64,000 nt of DNA. Source: Corydoras sp. C115 (lineage: Eukaryota > Chordata > Actinopteri > Siluriformes > Callichthyidae). The translations under genes and the position numbers were made by a program. This document shows, piece by piece, positions 12,128 through 21,772 of the stretch. Below the pieces are notes generated by a model. That model was not told the origin of the DNA. It saw only the letters and a list, made by a program, of their open reading frames with translations, and searched no databases. Where the stretch lies: contig JAFMOC010000378.1 in the NCBI GenBank assembly GCA_019802505.1, forward strand, positions 478,501 to 542,500, written 5' to 3'. Within the stretch, counting starts at the first letter, position 1; every line of letters starts with the position of its first letter.

Positions 12128-12288
12128 GGGCCGTGTGAGTGTGTGCCCAGCGATAGATTGCCCCCCTGTCCTGGGTGTATCTGCCCAGCGCCTGAAACGT
12201 TCTCCCCTGGATGGGCATGGGGAACCCGGGGGGCCCTCCCTCGCGCGACCCTAATATAGGATAAAGTGGAAGATAATGAATGAATGAA
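12128..12288 (+). mobile_element. SINE-A, 5' truncated
   Basis: Only the 3' half is present, starting at GTGTGAGTGTGTGCCC. The C tract reads ACCCGGGGGGCCCTCCCTCG, a locally rearranged form. Confidence 0.85.
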
Positions 12289-12322
12289 TATATAACATGG
12301 CTTATGTTTATGTTATTAATAT

Positions 12323-12557
12323 TCCATTCATCCATTATCTTCCGCTTTATCCTCTATTAGGGTCGCGGTGGGGGGGGGTTCCCCATGCCCATCCAGGGGA
12401 GAACGTTTCGGGTGGGGGGGGGGGGGATCCCCATGCCCATCCAGGGGAGAACGTTTCGGGCGCTGGGCAGATACACCTAGGACAGGGCGCCAATCTATCA
12501 CCGGGCACACACTTACTCACTCATACACACTCTATATGGGGCAATTTGGAGAATTCA
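12323..12557 (-). mobile_element. SINE-A 3' half with internal duplication
   Basis: A ~60 bp segment from the G tract to AACGTTTCGGG is present twice in tandem (12370-12415 and 12416-12460), each with its own long G run. The SINE head is absent. Confidence 0.85.
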
Positions 12558-12599
12558 AATTCTCCAAAAAGCGTTATATATAAAAGCGTTATATATAAA

Positions 12600-13440
12600 A
12601 ACTGATTTTAGAGGAAAATTTCTCAAAAATTACCCATAATGCCTAAACCATTCCACTACTGCATGGCAGGTAGAGGATTTCACTTGTATGACAATAAAGT
12701 CATGTAAAAGTTACACTGTCTTTAGGCGAATTATACATATATGGAATACACTGATTGAATATCAATTTCTCAAAAACTACCCATAATGTCTAAACCATTC
12801 CACTACCGTATAATAGGTAGGGGTCTTATCTATCACTACTGTAAAATTCAGAGGATTTCACTGTACCATTTTTTCATAAAGCATTTTTCATAAAACCATT
12901 TTCTTCATGTTAAAGTTACACTGTCTTTAGGCGATTTATACATACATGGAATAGACTAATTTTTGACATCAATATCTCAGAAATTACCAATAATGCCTAA
13001 ACCATTCCACTATTATATGATAAGTGAAGGTCATGTCCATCACCACTGTCAGTTCCAGAGGATTTCACTGTACCATTTATTAATAATCCAGAGTTAAAAT
13101 CATGCCAACATTAGGCAAATTATACATGTATGGAATTGTCTGATTTTGGACATCGATTTTTCAGAATCTATCCATAATGTCTAAATCATTCCACTACTAT
13201 ATGATAGGTGGAGGTCATGTTCATCACTTCTGTCAGTTTCAGAGAATTTCACGGTACCATTTTTTTAATAAATCAGAGTTAAAGTTATACTAACTTTCGG
13301 CAAATTATACATCTATGGTATATATTGATTTTGGGGGAAATTTTCTCAAAAATTACCCATAATTCCTAAACCATTCCACCACTACTTGACAGTTGAATGT
13401 CTTGTCTATCATCACTATACGTTTCAGAGTATCACTTAGG
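12600..13440 (+). repeat. ~190 bp satellite array, copy set 1
   Basis: About five diverged tandem units. The landmark CCCATAATG/CCATAATG recurs near 12633, 12780, 12987, 13171 and 13356. Each unit also holds AACCATTCCACTA, TTTCACTGTACCATT and AATTATACAT. No coding potential. The same unit occurs inverted at 15.6-16.4 kb. Confidence 0.8.
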
Positions 13441-13484
13441 ATAGGTGTCTACATTTAGTACTTAGAACTGTTATTTCATTGGTT

Positions 13485-14310
13485 TTATCTGCCTCCTTTC
13501 CCATTTGCGCTTACTGACGCACCACTAAGACATCCATCCATCCAGTATCTTCCGCTTGTCCGGGGTTCGGGTCGCGGGGGCAGCAACCGAAGTAGGGAGA
13601 CCCAGACCTCCCTCGCCCCAGCCACCTCCACCAGCTCGACTGGGGGAACCCCGAGGCGTTCCCAGACCAGCTGAGAGATATAATCCCTCCAGCGTGTCCT
13701 GGGTCTTCCCCGGGGTCTCCTTCCAGCCGGACTTGCCTGGTACACCTCCCTAGGAAGGCGCCCAGGAGGCATCCTTACCAGATGCCCGAACCACCTCAAC
13801 TGGCTCCTTTCGATGCGGAGGAGTAGTGGCTCCACTCCGAGTCTCTCCCGGATGACCGAGCTTCTCACCCTATCTCTAAGGGAGAGCCCTGCCACCCTGC
13901 GGAGACCACCGCCCGATCCACACTGCACCGAACCCCTATTACTAACCCCCCCACAGGTGGTGAGCCCATTTGAGGGGGAACCCATGTAACTCTTTCGGGC
14001 AGGGCCCGGCTGGGCACCACGGGAAAGTGCCCGACCGCCAGACGCTCGCTGACGAACCCCATCCCCGGGCCTGGCTCCAGGGTGGGACCCCGATAACCCT
14101 ATATCGGGCAGGGTACACGTATTCCTGGTGTTTCTTTTCATAGGGGTTTTTATTGGACCACTCTTGTCACCTAGCCTGTCACCTAGGACCAATTTGCCTT
14201 GGGAGACCCTGCCAGGGGCTTTTTGCCCCAGACAACATAGCTCCTAGGATCATTCAAGCACGCAAACTCCTCCACCACGGTAAGGTGGTGATCCAAGGAG
14301 GAGCTTGACA
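13485..14310 (-). mobile_element. LINE-derived fragment: C-terminal coding end joined to leader-like sequence
   Basis: On the minus strand the frame ending at 13485 reads SLRDRVRSSVIRERLGVEP, LRWFGHLVRMP and GRPRTRWRDYI, typical of the last part of a non-LTR retrotransposon ORF. Upstream of it (13930-14310) is GC-rich sequence with a CTTACCGTGGTGGAGGAGTT motif that I recall as a 5' leader in fish LINEs. The tail is CATCC repeats. It reads as an internally deleted element; the clade is uncertain. Confidence 0.6.
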
Positions 14311-14613
14311 TGAAAAATGAAAATGATCTATTTGACAGTATTTTTTTACACATAATGAAATTAGTTCTTCCTTTAACCCAGCCGTGCAGTGAAATTTTGC
14401 CATTTAAATGACATAAATGTTAATGTGTTGATGTCTAGCCCAATAATATTGAGTCTTTGCCTTATATATTTAAATGAGCCCATTGCATTTTTTCCTAAAT
14501 GATGATAATTTATTGTATATAATTACAGATACAAGAAAATGTACATATATTTTTGAAAACCTAGATGCTTGTGTTCCAGCATATTAAAGAATTATACTTA
14601 ATTTATTATTCTG
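14311..14613. other. no gene seen; AT-rich
   Basis: No supported frame or named repeat. Confidence 0.5.
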
Positions 14614-14614
14614 A

Positions 14615-14960
14615 GGCGGCACGGTGGCTTAGTGGTTAGCAAGTTCGCCTCTCAGCGCTAGGGATTCACGATTCGAATCCCCATCTGGGTGGAGTTTCCA
14701 TGTTCTCCCCGTGTCTGCGTGGGTTTCCTCCGGGTTCTCCGGTTTCCTCCCACAGTCCAAAAACATGGATCAAGTCAATTGAATTCTCAAAATTGCCCCA
14801 TATAGAGTGTGTCTGTGTGAGTGAGTGTGTGCCCAGCAATAGATTGGCACCCTGTCCTGGGTCTATCTGTCCAGCGCCCAAGGCTTTCTCCCCTGGATGG
14901 GCATGGGGAACCCCACCGCGACCCTAATAGAGGATAAAGCGGGAGATAATGAATGAATGA
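14615..14960 (+). mobile_element. SINE-A, young subfamily, 13-bp target duplication
   Basis: Flanked by TTATTATTCTGAG on both sides. Shows the young-type marks: an A-interrupted CCCCACCGCGACCC, GCGGGAGATAATG tail and the ATCTGTCCAGCG variant. It sits just 3' of the protease/PHD-like fragment. Confidence 0.93.
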
Positions 14961-14964
14961 ATTA

Positions 14965-15249
14965 TTATTCTGAGCTGCAGTTTGGGCACTGCCATTCCTC
15001 TTCTGTATTCACCGCGGTTTCAGGGATGCTGGCACAAGAAGGATGGAAGCACTCTTTGCAATCAGGGCACTGCACCATGATCTCCCCAATGGCCAATAAA
15101 CCACATATGTTACTTTTTTGTTGTTGTACATCTGGCATAATCACCATAAATTCTGGGGCCCTTGGCCGCAACATCCACGACAGTGCCTGTTTTGCACTGT
15201 TGTCAAGTTCGTGCATTTGCACAAAAGTTCCTTGTGCAAAAAAACGCAA
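14965..15249 (-). pseudogene. fragment resembling Ulp1-like protease plus C-terminal PHD-like zinc motif
   Basis: The open stretch reads MPDVQQQKSNICGLLAI, like the Q-x5-D/N-x-C-G segment of Ulp1-type cysteine proteases, followed at once by CPDCKECFHPSC and WQCPNCSS, a PHD-like Cys/His pattern, then a stop. Fish genomes carry transposon-linked proteins with this order; here the protease is only a sliver and its Asp is Ile. Function and origin are inference. Confidence 0.45.
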
Positions 15250-15378
15250 GGATAGTTATTCTGTTAAGCTGTGCAGGCAGACATAATAGTTACAAAGAAA
15301 GCTTACACCCTTGGTGCATTATATAATTATATCCATATATATGGATAAATTCTGAGATATTGGTGTCAAAAATTAAGA

Positions 15379-15640
15379 TAAGCTAAGATAAGATAAGATA
15401 AGATAAACCTTTATTTGTCCCACAATGTGGAAATTCACATTCTCAGCAGCAACTTACAGTGTTAGACATGTGAAAAAAGATGAAGTTATTAAGAAATATA
15501 ATAAAAATAAAAAGAATGCAGTTTGTTTTAAAAAATAAAAAGTAATTATAATAGAAAATATACACCTATATATACACAGGATAATACACATTTATGTACA
15601 TGTAAACACGGATGAGCAAAATGAACCAAATATAGTCTAT
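15379..15640. repeat. (AGATA)n and LINE-like tail sequence
   Basis: A short AGATA-type microsatellite is followed by AACCTTTATTTGTCCCACAATG, a sequence common at 3' ends of fish retroelements, then AT-rich DNA. Confidence 0.5.
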
Positions 15641-16415
15641 TCTATATACTGTATGTATAATTCGCCTAAAGTTAGTATAACTTTAACATGACATTATTAA
15701 TAAATGGTACAGTGAAATCCTCTGAAACTGACAGAGGTGATGGACATGACCTCCACCTATCAAGTAGTGGTGGAATGGTTTAGGAAGTATGGGTAATCTT
15801 TGAGAAAATTTTCCCCAAAATCAATATATGCCATATATGTATAATTTGGGGCGGCACGGTGGCTTAGTGGTCGGCACGTTCTCCTCTCAGCACTAGGGAT
15901 TCCCGGTTCGAATCCCCATCTGGGTGGAGTTTCCATGTTCTCCCCGTGTCTGCGTGGGTTTCCTCCGGGTTCTCCGGTTTCCTCCCACAGTCCAAAAACA
16001 TGGATCAAGTTAATTGAATTCTCCAAATTGCCCCTATAAAGTGTGTCTGTGTGAGTGTGTGCCCAGTGATGGATTGGCGCCCTGTCCTGGGTGTATCTGC
16101 CCAGCGCCCGAGATGTTCTCCCCTGGATGGGCATGGGGAACCCCACCACGACCCTAATAGAGGACAAAGCGGGAGATAATGAATGAATGAATGTATAATT
16201 TGCCTAAAGTTTGCCTAAAGCTGTATAACTTTAACTCTGATTTATTAAAAAATGGTACAGTGGAATTCTCTGAAACTGACGGAAGTGATGAACATGACCT
16301 CCACCTATCATATAGTAGTGGAATGATTTAGACATTATGGATAGATTCTGAAAAATTGATGTCCAAAATCAGACTATTCCATACATGTATAATTTGCCTA
16401 AAATGTATAATTTAA
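15640..16415 (-). repeat. ~190 bp satellite array, copy set 2, inverted
   Basis: Reverse orientation of the 12.6-13.4 kb unit: AATGGTACAGTGAAATCC, TAGTGGTGGAATGGTTTAG and ATGTATAATTTGCC. A SINE-A splits the array. Confidence 0.8.
15850..16192 (+). mobile_element. SINE-A inside satellite, 11-bp target duplication
   Basis: ATGTATAATTT lies on both sides, so the copy entered after the satellite formed. The body is young type. Confidence 0.93.
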
Positions 16416-16624
16416 TAAAAATTGGTGTAGGGACACCAACGAAAAGGGGGAACAAACAAACAACTTAACAACGGGTATGAAAACCACAAAATAAAGACGT
16501 GCGCCGAAGAGAAGGAAAACTCAGAATAAATACAAAAGGAACTAAAATCGTGAACAAAACAAACCAATCACCCAACTGAAACAATTAAGGAGGAAACGAG
16601 GGACAGGTGTAACAGGCACCTGTG

Positions 16625-16627
<3 letters not shown>
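16416..16627. repeat. unidentified decayed repeat
   Basis: Similar to 7335-7450 over AAACCAATCACCCAAC and GAGGGACAGGTG. No coding potential. Confidence 0.4.
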
Positions 16628-16710
<83 letters not shown>

Positions 16711-16763
16711 TTTTGTATGTATGCATGTGTATTTAATACAAGGGTTAAATATATATATATATA
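16628..16763. repeat. (TA)n microsatellite
   Basis: About 80 bp of pure TA, then TTTTTTGTATGTATGCATG and a second short TA run. The same arrangement recurs at 18979-19165. Confidence 0.95.
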
Positions 16764-17978
16764 CACTCACAGGCCACTTTATTAGGTACAACTGTCCAAC
16801 TGCTCGTTAACACTTAATTTCTAATCAGCCAATCACATGGCGGCAACTCAGTGCATTTAGGCATGTAGACATGGTCAAGACAATCTCCTGCAGTTCAAAC
16901 CGAGCATCAGTATGGGGAAGAAAGGTGATTTGAGTGCCTTTGAACGTGGCATGGTTGTTGGTGCCAGAAGGGCTGGTCTGACTATTTCAGAAACTGCTGA
17001 TCTACTGGGATTTTCACGCACAACCATCTCTAGGGTTTACAGAGAATGGTCCGAAAAAGAAAAAACATCCAGTGAGCGGCAGTTCTGTGGGCGGAAATGC
17101 CTTGTTGATGCCAGAGGTCAGAGGAGAATGGCCAGACTGGTTCGAGCTGATAGAAAGGCAACAGTGACTCAAATAGCCACCCGTTACAACCAAGGTAGGC
17201 AGAAGAGCATCTCTGAACGCACAGTACGTCAAACTTTGAGGCAGATGGGCTACAGCAGCAGAAGACCACACCGGGTGCCACTCCTTTCAGCTAACAACAG
17301 GAAACTGAGGCTACAATTTGCACAAGCTCATCGAAATTGGACAATAGAAGATTGGAATAACGTTGCCTGGTCTGATGAGTCTCGATTTCTGCTGCGACAT
17401 TCGGATGGTAGGGTCAGAATTTGGCTTCAACAACATGAAAGCATGGATCCATCCTGCCTTGTACCAACGGTTCAGGCTGGTGGTGGTGGTGTCATGGTGT
17501 GGGGAATATTTTCTTGGCACTCTTTGGGCCCCTTGGTACCAATTGAGCATCGTTGCAACGCCACAGCCTACCTGAGTATTGTTGCTGACCATGTCCATCC
17601 CTTTATGACCACAATGTACCCAACATCTGATGGCTACTTTCAGCAGGATAATGCACCATGTCATAAAGCTGGAATCATCTCAGACTGGTTTCTTGAACAT
17701 GACGATGAGTTCACTGTTCTCAAATGGCCTCCACAGTCACCAGATCTCAATCCAATAGAGCATCTTTGGGATGTGATGGAACGGGGGATTTGCATCATGG
17801 ATGTGCAGCTGACAAATCTGCGGCAACTGTGTGATGCCATCATGTCAATATGGACCAAACTCTCTGAGGAATGCTTCCAGCACCTTGTTGAATCTATGCC
17901 ACGAAGAATTGAGGCAGTTCGGAAGGCAAAAGGGGGTACAACCCGGTAGTATGGTGTACCTAATAAAGTGGCCGGTGG

Positions 17979-17981
<3 letters not shown>
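16764..17981 (+). mobile_element. Tc1/mariner element, complete, DD36E type
   Basis: About 1.22 kb between TA dinucleotides (16762-16763 and 17982-17983), the normal Tc1 target duplication. Ends are short inverted repeats: left CACTCACAGGCCACTTTATT, right (complement) CACCCACCGGCCACTTTATT, about 28 bp with two mismatches. It holds one uninterrupted transposase gene. Confidence 0.93.
16912..17949 (+). CDS. Tc1-family transposase, intact, 345 aa
   Basis: Would cut and rejoin DNA at the element ends, acting in the nucleus. The ATG follows the left terminal repeat directly. Residues about 8-45 form a helix-turn-helix (ERGMVVGARRAGLTISETAD...TTISRVYREW); a basic GRKCLVDARGQRR stretch and a second helical region (SERTVRQTLRQMGY) follow. 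The catalytic triad is visible: D155 in WSDESRF, D246 in QQDNAPCH and E283 in SPDLNPIEHLW, with 36 residues between the last two. The glycine-rich GGGGVMVWG is present. The spacing differs from the usual 34 and matches the DD36E group called Incomer in the literature, as I recall. No stop or frameshift; length is normal. Confidence 0.95.
   Translation: MGKKGDLSAFERGMVVGARRAGLTISETADLLGFSRTTISRVYREWSEKEKTSSERQFCGRKCLVDARGQRRMARLVRADRKATVTQIATRYNQGRQKSISERTVRQTLRQMGYSSRRPHRVPLLSANNRKLRLQFAQAHRNWTIEDWNNVAWSDESRFLLRHSDGRVRIWLQQHESMDPSCLVPTVQAGGGGVMVWGIFSWHSLGPLVPIEHRCNATAYLSIVADHVHPFMTTMYPTSDGYFQQDNAPCHKAGIISDWFLEHDDEFTVLKWPPQSPDLNPIEHLWDVMERGICIMDVQLTNLRQLCDAIMSIWTKLSEECFQHLVESMPRRIEAVRKAKGGTTR

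Positions 17982-18018
<37 letters not shown>
17982..18018. repeat. (TA)n microsatellite
   Basis: Separates the Tc1 right end from the LTR-like element. Confidence 0.95.
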
Positions 18019-18021
<3 letters not shown>

Positions 18022-18600
18022 AACTGCCTACTTAAGCAGTTTATATTCTTGGTTGGTTTAAAGTTTGTAAAATTGTATAATAGTGTATAATAGAACTTGT
18101 GGATAGAACTTCTGTTCTTTTAAGAACATTGACAATGTTAATTTCCATGGTTACACTGCTAATTACCGCGGTTACCACGTTACAAAGGTTGCAAAGTTAG
18201 CAAAGTTAGTTCCAAAGAGTCATTTGGAAAGTTAAGACCAGCAGGGTACAACGTGAGAATATAGGTCTCTTAGATATTTCATGCAGCCAATGAGGTTTGT
18301 GTTCTGTTAATATACCAATTATGTTTATTACCTTTTCTAGCATTAGAGTGAATTGATATGTAACTACGGTTCTAAATCAAGATGTAAATTCGTGTGATAA
18401 AACCAACAAAGGATCAGTCTTAAGATTAATAGTCTACAATATGTAAATTGCTCATTGTATATTTGTTTATTTGATTTATGTTACAGTTCTTACGGTTGGG
18501 TGTAAGTTATGTACAAAGTTAAGGTGCTAACTTAAGAATAAACCTAATCAGTATTGGAAAGAATATTTGTGCTGTCGACCTTGAATCTGAGGAAGCTACA
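18019..18600 (+). mobile_element. solo-LTR-like element 1
   Basis: A 582-bp unit starting TGTAACTGCC and ending GGAAGCTACA, giving TGTA...TACA inverted tips, set inside TA repeats (apparent TATAT duplication). An AATAAA near 18537 lies about 60 bp from the end with a T/G-rich stretch after it, as in an R-U5 region. No internal retroviral or gypsy coding sequence is nearby, so if real it is a recombined solo LTR. Confidence 0.6.
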
Positions 18601-18626
18601 TATATATATATATATATATATATATA

Positions 18627-18974
18627 GGGCGGCACGGTGGCTTAGTGGTTAGCACGTTCGCCTCTCAGCGCTAGGGATTCCCGGTTCGAATCCCTATCTG
18701 GGTGGAGTTTCCATGTTCTCCCCGTGTCTGCGTGGGTTTCCTCCGGGTTCTCCGGTTTCCTCCCACAGTCCAAAAACATGGATCAAGTCGATTGAATTCT
18801 CAAAATTGCCCCTTATAGAGTGTGTCTGTGTGAGTGAGTGTGTGCCCAGCGATGGATTGGCGCCCTGTCCTGGGTCTATCTGCCCAGCGCCCGAGACGTT
18901 CTCCCCTGGATGGGCATGGGGAACCCCACCGTGACCCTAATAGAGGATAAAGCGGGAGATAATGAATGAATGAA

Positions 18975-18978
<4 letters not shown>
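18627..18978 (+). mobile_element. SINE-A, young, within (TA)n
   Basis: Full length with intact head GGGCGGCACGGTGGC and a GAATGAATGAAT tail running into TA repeats. The target site is TA-rich, so its duplication cannot be delimited. Confidence 0.92.
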
Positions 18979-19048
<70 letters not shown>

Positions 19049-19078
19049 TTTGTATGTATACATGTGCATTTAATACAA

Positions 19079-19165
<87 letters not shown>
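18979..19165. repeat. two (TA)n runs around TTTGTATGTATACATG spacer
   Basis: Repeats the order seen at 16628-16763: TA run, TTGTATGTAT..CATGTG, ATTTAATACAAGGGTT, TA run. This suggests a local duplication. Confidence 0.9.
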
Positions 19166-19168
<3 letters not shown>

Positions 19169-19760
19169 GTTAAAGTCCTTTGAAAAAGTCTAATTTCCAG
19201 CGTTCTGTGAACTACCGTAATACTGAGTATATAGGAGCACATATTTAAAGCGCGGATGACTTCACCGTGAATCGCTAAACCACGGATCACTTCACTCCGG
19301 TGGACTTTCGAGGAGGAAGTTGCTGTAAGTAACTTAATCTGTCTTTAATGTCTGCAAAAGTTTATATTGTAATAACATTCCGTAAGCGGACACGTTTGTT
19401 ATGTCGTTTGTTACAATTATATAATAAGTGCGATATATAATAATAATACTTTTTACTGTACACCGGAAGAGTCCGGGCATGGCGTTTTAATACTAATGTA
19501 AACAACAACAAACATAATGTACGAAACTTTTCGTTTATATAGCTCGATTATAGTTAGAAACGTTAAATACATAGTTAATCAATCCTCACAGCTCAAAGGT
19601 TAAATATACAGAAAAATAAACTTATGAACACCGAGCGGCAGGAAAAGGAAAGCAATTCTATTTATTTATACTATAAAGTAATCGAAAGAACGATTAATGG
19701 TGGAGAAACAATGTCGTGGAGTTCGATCGAACTCTCTGTAAAGCATATCGGGACATTTTG
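19166..19760. other. no coding gene seen; possible leader exon
   Basis: Between 19230 and 19328 a GC-richer stretch ends at GGAAGTTGCT|GTAAGT, a strong donor-like site. It could be an untranslated first exon for the LRR gene downstream, but nothing else supports this. Confidence 0.25.
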
Positions 19761-19761
19761 G

Positions 19762-20052
19762 GAGGAGTTTAGGAATATGTTTCGATCCTATCTCACAGGA
19801 AGAACCTTCAAAGTGTCATGGAATGGGGAGATCTCTAACTCTCACCAAGTACGCACTGGTGTGCCTCAGGGCTCTGTACTTGGTCCTCTCCTCTTCTCAG
19901 TATACATGACATCACTTAGCACAGTCATCCAGGCGCATGGTTTCTCTTACCCCTGCTATGCTGATGACACTCAGCTTCATCTGTCTTTTGCCCCTGACCA
20001 CACCACCATCTCAAATCGGTTATCTGCCTGCCTCACCGACATATCTGTTTAG
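19762..20052 (+). pseudogene. L2-like reverse transcriptase fragment
   Basis: Reads FRSYLTGRTFKVSWNG, VRTGVPQGSVLGPLLF (RT motif B) and CYADDTQLHL (motif C with both Asp present). The 5' half of the RT is missing and the frame ends at TAG 20050-20052, just before the SINE insertion site. Confidence 0.85.
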
Positions 20053-20087
20053 ATGAAGGCCCGTCCATCCATTATCTTCCGCTTTAA

Positions 20088-20609
20088 TAATAATAATAAT
20101 ACATTCTATTTGATGGCGCCTTTCTGGACACTCAAGGTCACCTTACAAAGAAAAAACAATAAAACAACAATAATAAATATTCATTCATTCATTCATTATC
20201 TACCGCTTTATCCTCTATTAGGGTCGCGGTGGGGTTCCCCATGCCCATCCAGGGGAGAACATCTCGGGCATTGGGCAGATAGACCCAGGACAGGGCGCCA
20301 ATCCATCGCTGGGCACACACTCACTCACACAAACACACTCTATATGGGGCAATTTTGAGAATTCAATTCGCTTAATCCATGTTTTTGGACTGTGGGAGGA
20401 AACCGGAGAACCCGGAGGAAACCCACGCAGACACGGGGAGAACATGGAAACTCCACCCAGATGGGGATTCGAACCGGGAATCCCTAGCGCTGAGAGGCGA
20501 ACGTGCTAACCACTAAGCCACCGTGCCGCCCAATAATAAATAGTAAAATAAATTTAAATAAAAAATAAATTAAAAGATAGAGGAAATAAAATCAGAGATT
20601 ATAAGCAAA
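20088..20609. mobile_element. AT-rich inserted element
   Basis: Begins with an ATA microsatellite and GATGGCGCCTTTCTGGACAC, and ends in A-rich sequence. It is flanked by GCTTTA on both sides, splitting the outer SINE at CCGCTTTA. The family is not identified; the GGCGCCTTTC motif is common in fish repeats. Confidence 0.5.
20180..20531 (-). mobile_element. SINE-A, young, innermost, 12-bp target duplication
   Basis: CAATAATAAATA on both sides. Full length with ATCTCGGGC and ATAGACCCAGG variants of the young subfamily. Confidence 0.93.
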
Positions 20610-20942
20610 ATAAGCTTTATCCTATATTAGGGTCGCGGGGGGTTCTCTATGCCCATCCAGGGGAGAAAGTTTCGGCCGCTGGGCAGATACACCCAGGACA
20701 GGGGGGCAATCTATCGCTGGACACACTCGCTCACACAGACACACTCTATATGGGGCAATCTGAAGAACTCAATTGACTTGATCCATGTTTTTTGACTGTG
20801 GGAGGAAACCGGAGAACCCGGAGGAAACCCACTTGGACACGGGGAGAACATGGAAACTCCACCCAGATGGGGCTTCGAACCGGGAATCCTTAGCGCTGAG
20901 AGGCGAACGTGCTAACCACTAAGCCACCGTGCCGCCCCTTGG

Positions 20943-21317
20943 ATGAAGGCCCGTCATCTCAAATTAAATTTAGCAAAAACAGAGCTTCTCATGATCTCAG
21001 CTAAACCCTCAATCCATCACAACCTGACCATCCAAACCGATGGCTCCACAATCTCCCCAACCGATTCGGTCCGGAACCTCGGGTTCACAATAGACTCCCA
21101 CCTTAAACTCTCTGATCATGTGATCAAAACCGCCCGTTCCTGCAGATTCCTTCTTTACAACATCAGGAAGATCAGACCCTTCTTGACTGAACATGCTACC
21201 CAACTGCTTGTTCAAGCCCGCGTCCTATCCCGGCTTGATTATTGTAATGCGCTACTTGCCGGCATCCCAGCGTCCACAATCAGACCTCTACAACTGATTC
21301 AGAACTCTGCAGCCTGA
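20943..21317 (+). pseudogene. L2-like LINE ORF2, post-RT region
   Basis: KLNLAKTELLMIS, NLGFTIDSHLKLSDHV, SRLDYCNALLAGIP and IRPLQLIQNSAA are typical of L2/CR1-like C-termini. TGA at 21315-21317 replaces the Arg codon usual here, a likely CpG decay. Confidence 0.85.
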
Positions 21318-21356
21318 CTCGTATTCAACCACCCAAGCGATCTCCTGTCACTCCAT

Positions 21357-21772
21357 CATTCATGTCCTCCATCACTCATGTCCTCCATCACTCATGTCCT
21401 CCATCACTCATGTCCCTCCATCACTCATGTCCTCCATCACTCATGTCCCTCCATCACTCATGTCCTCCATCACTCATGTCCCTCCATCACTCATGTCCCT
21501 CCATCACTCATGTCCTCCATCATTCATGTCCTCCATCACTCATGTTCCTCCATCACTCATGTCCCTCCATCACTCATGTCCCGCCATCACTCATGTCCCT
21601 CCATCACTCATGTCCCTCCATCACTCATGTCCCTCCATCACTCATGTCCCTCCATCACTCATGTCCTCCATCACTCACGTCCCTCCATCACTCATGTCCT
21701 CCATCACTCATGTCCTCCATCACTCATGTCCCTCCATCACTCATGTCCTCCATCACTCATGTCCCTCCATTG
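21357..21772 (+). repeat. 16/17-bp minisatellite inside the LINE ORF
   Basis: About 25 tandem copies of a unit written CCTCCATCACTCATGT or with one more C. The two unit lengths are mixed, so all three + frames stay open by chance. The sibling L2 fragment at 62.5 kb has only two or three units. Confidence 0.93.

Larger units (their letters stand above)
20066..20940 (-). mobile_element. SINE-A split by inner insertions, 14-bp target duplication
   Basis: GATGAAGGCCCGTC occurs just before 20066 and again at 20942. The SINE tail part (20066-20087) and the main part (20610-20937) are separated by 20088-20609, which itself carries another SINE-A. Confidence 0.9.

Noticed and set aside
14615..14690. 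tRNA gene, from A and B box motifs
   Set aside because: The motifs belong to SINE-A and SINE-B heads. They continue into the SINE body, lack a proper tRNA fold and 3' end, and recur in dozens of copies.
16585..19290. IYIYIY reading frames
   Set aside because: These are (TA)n microsatellites.
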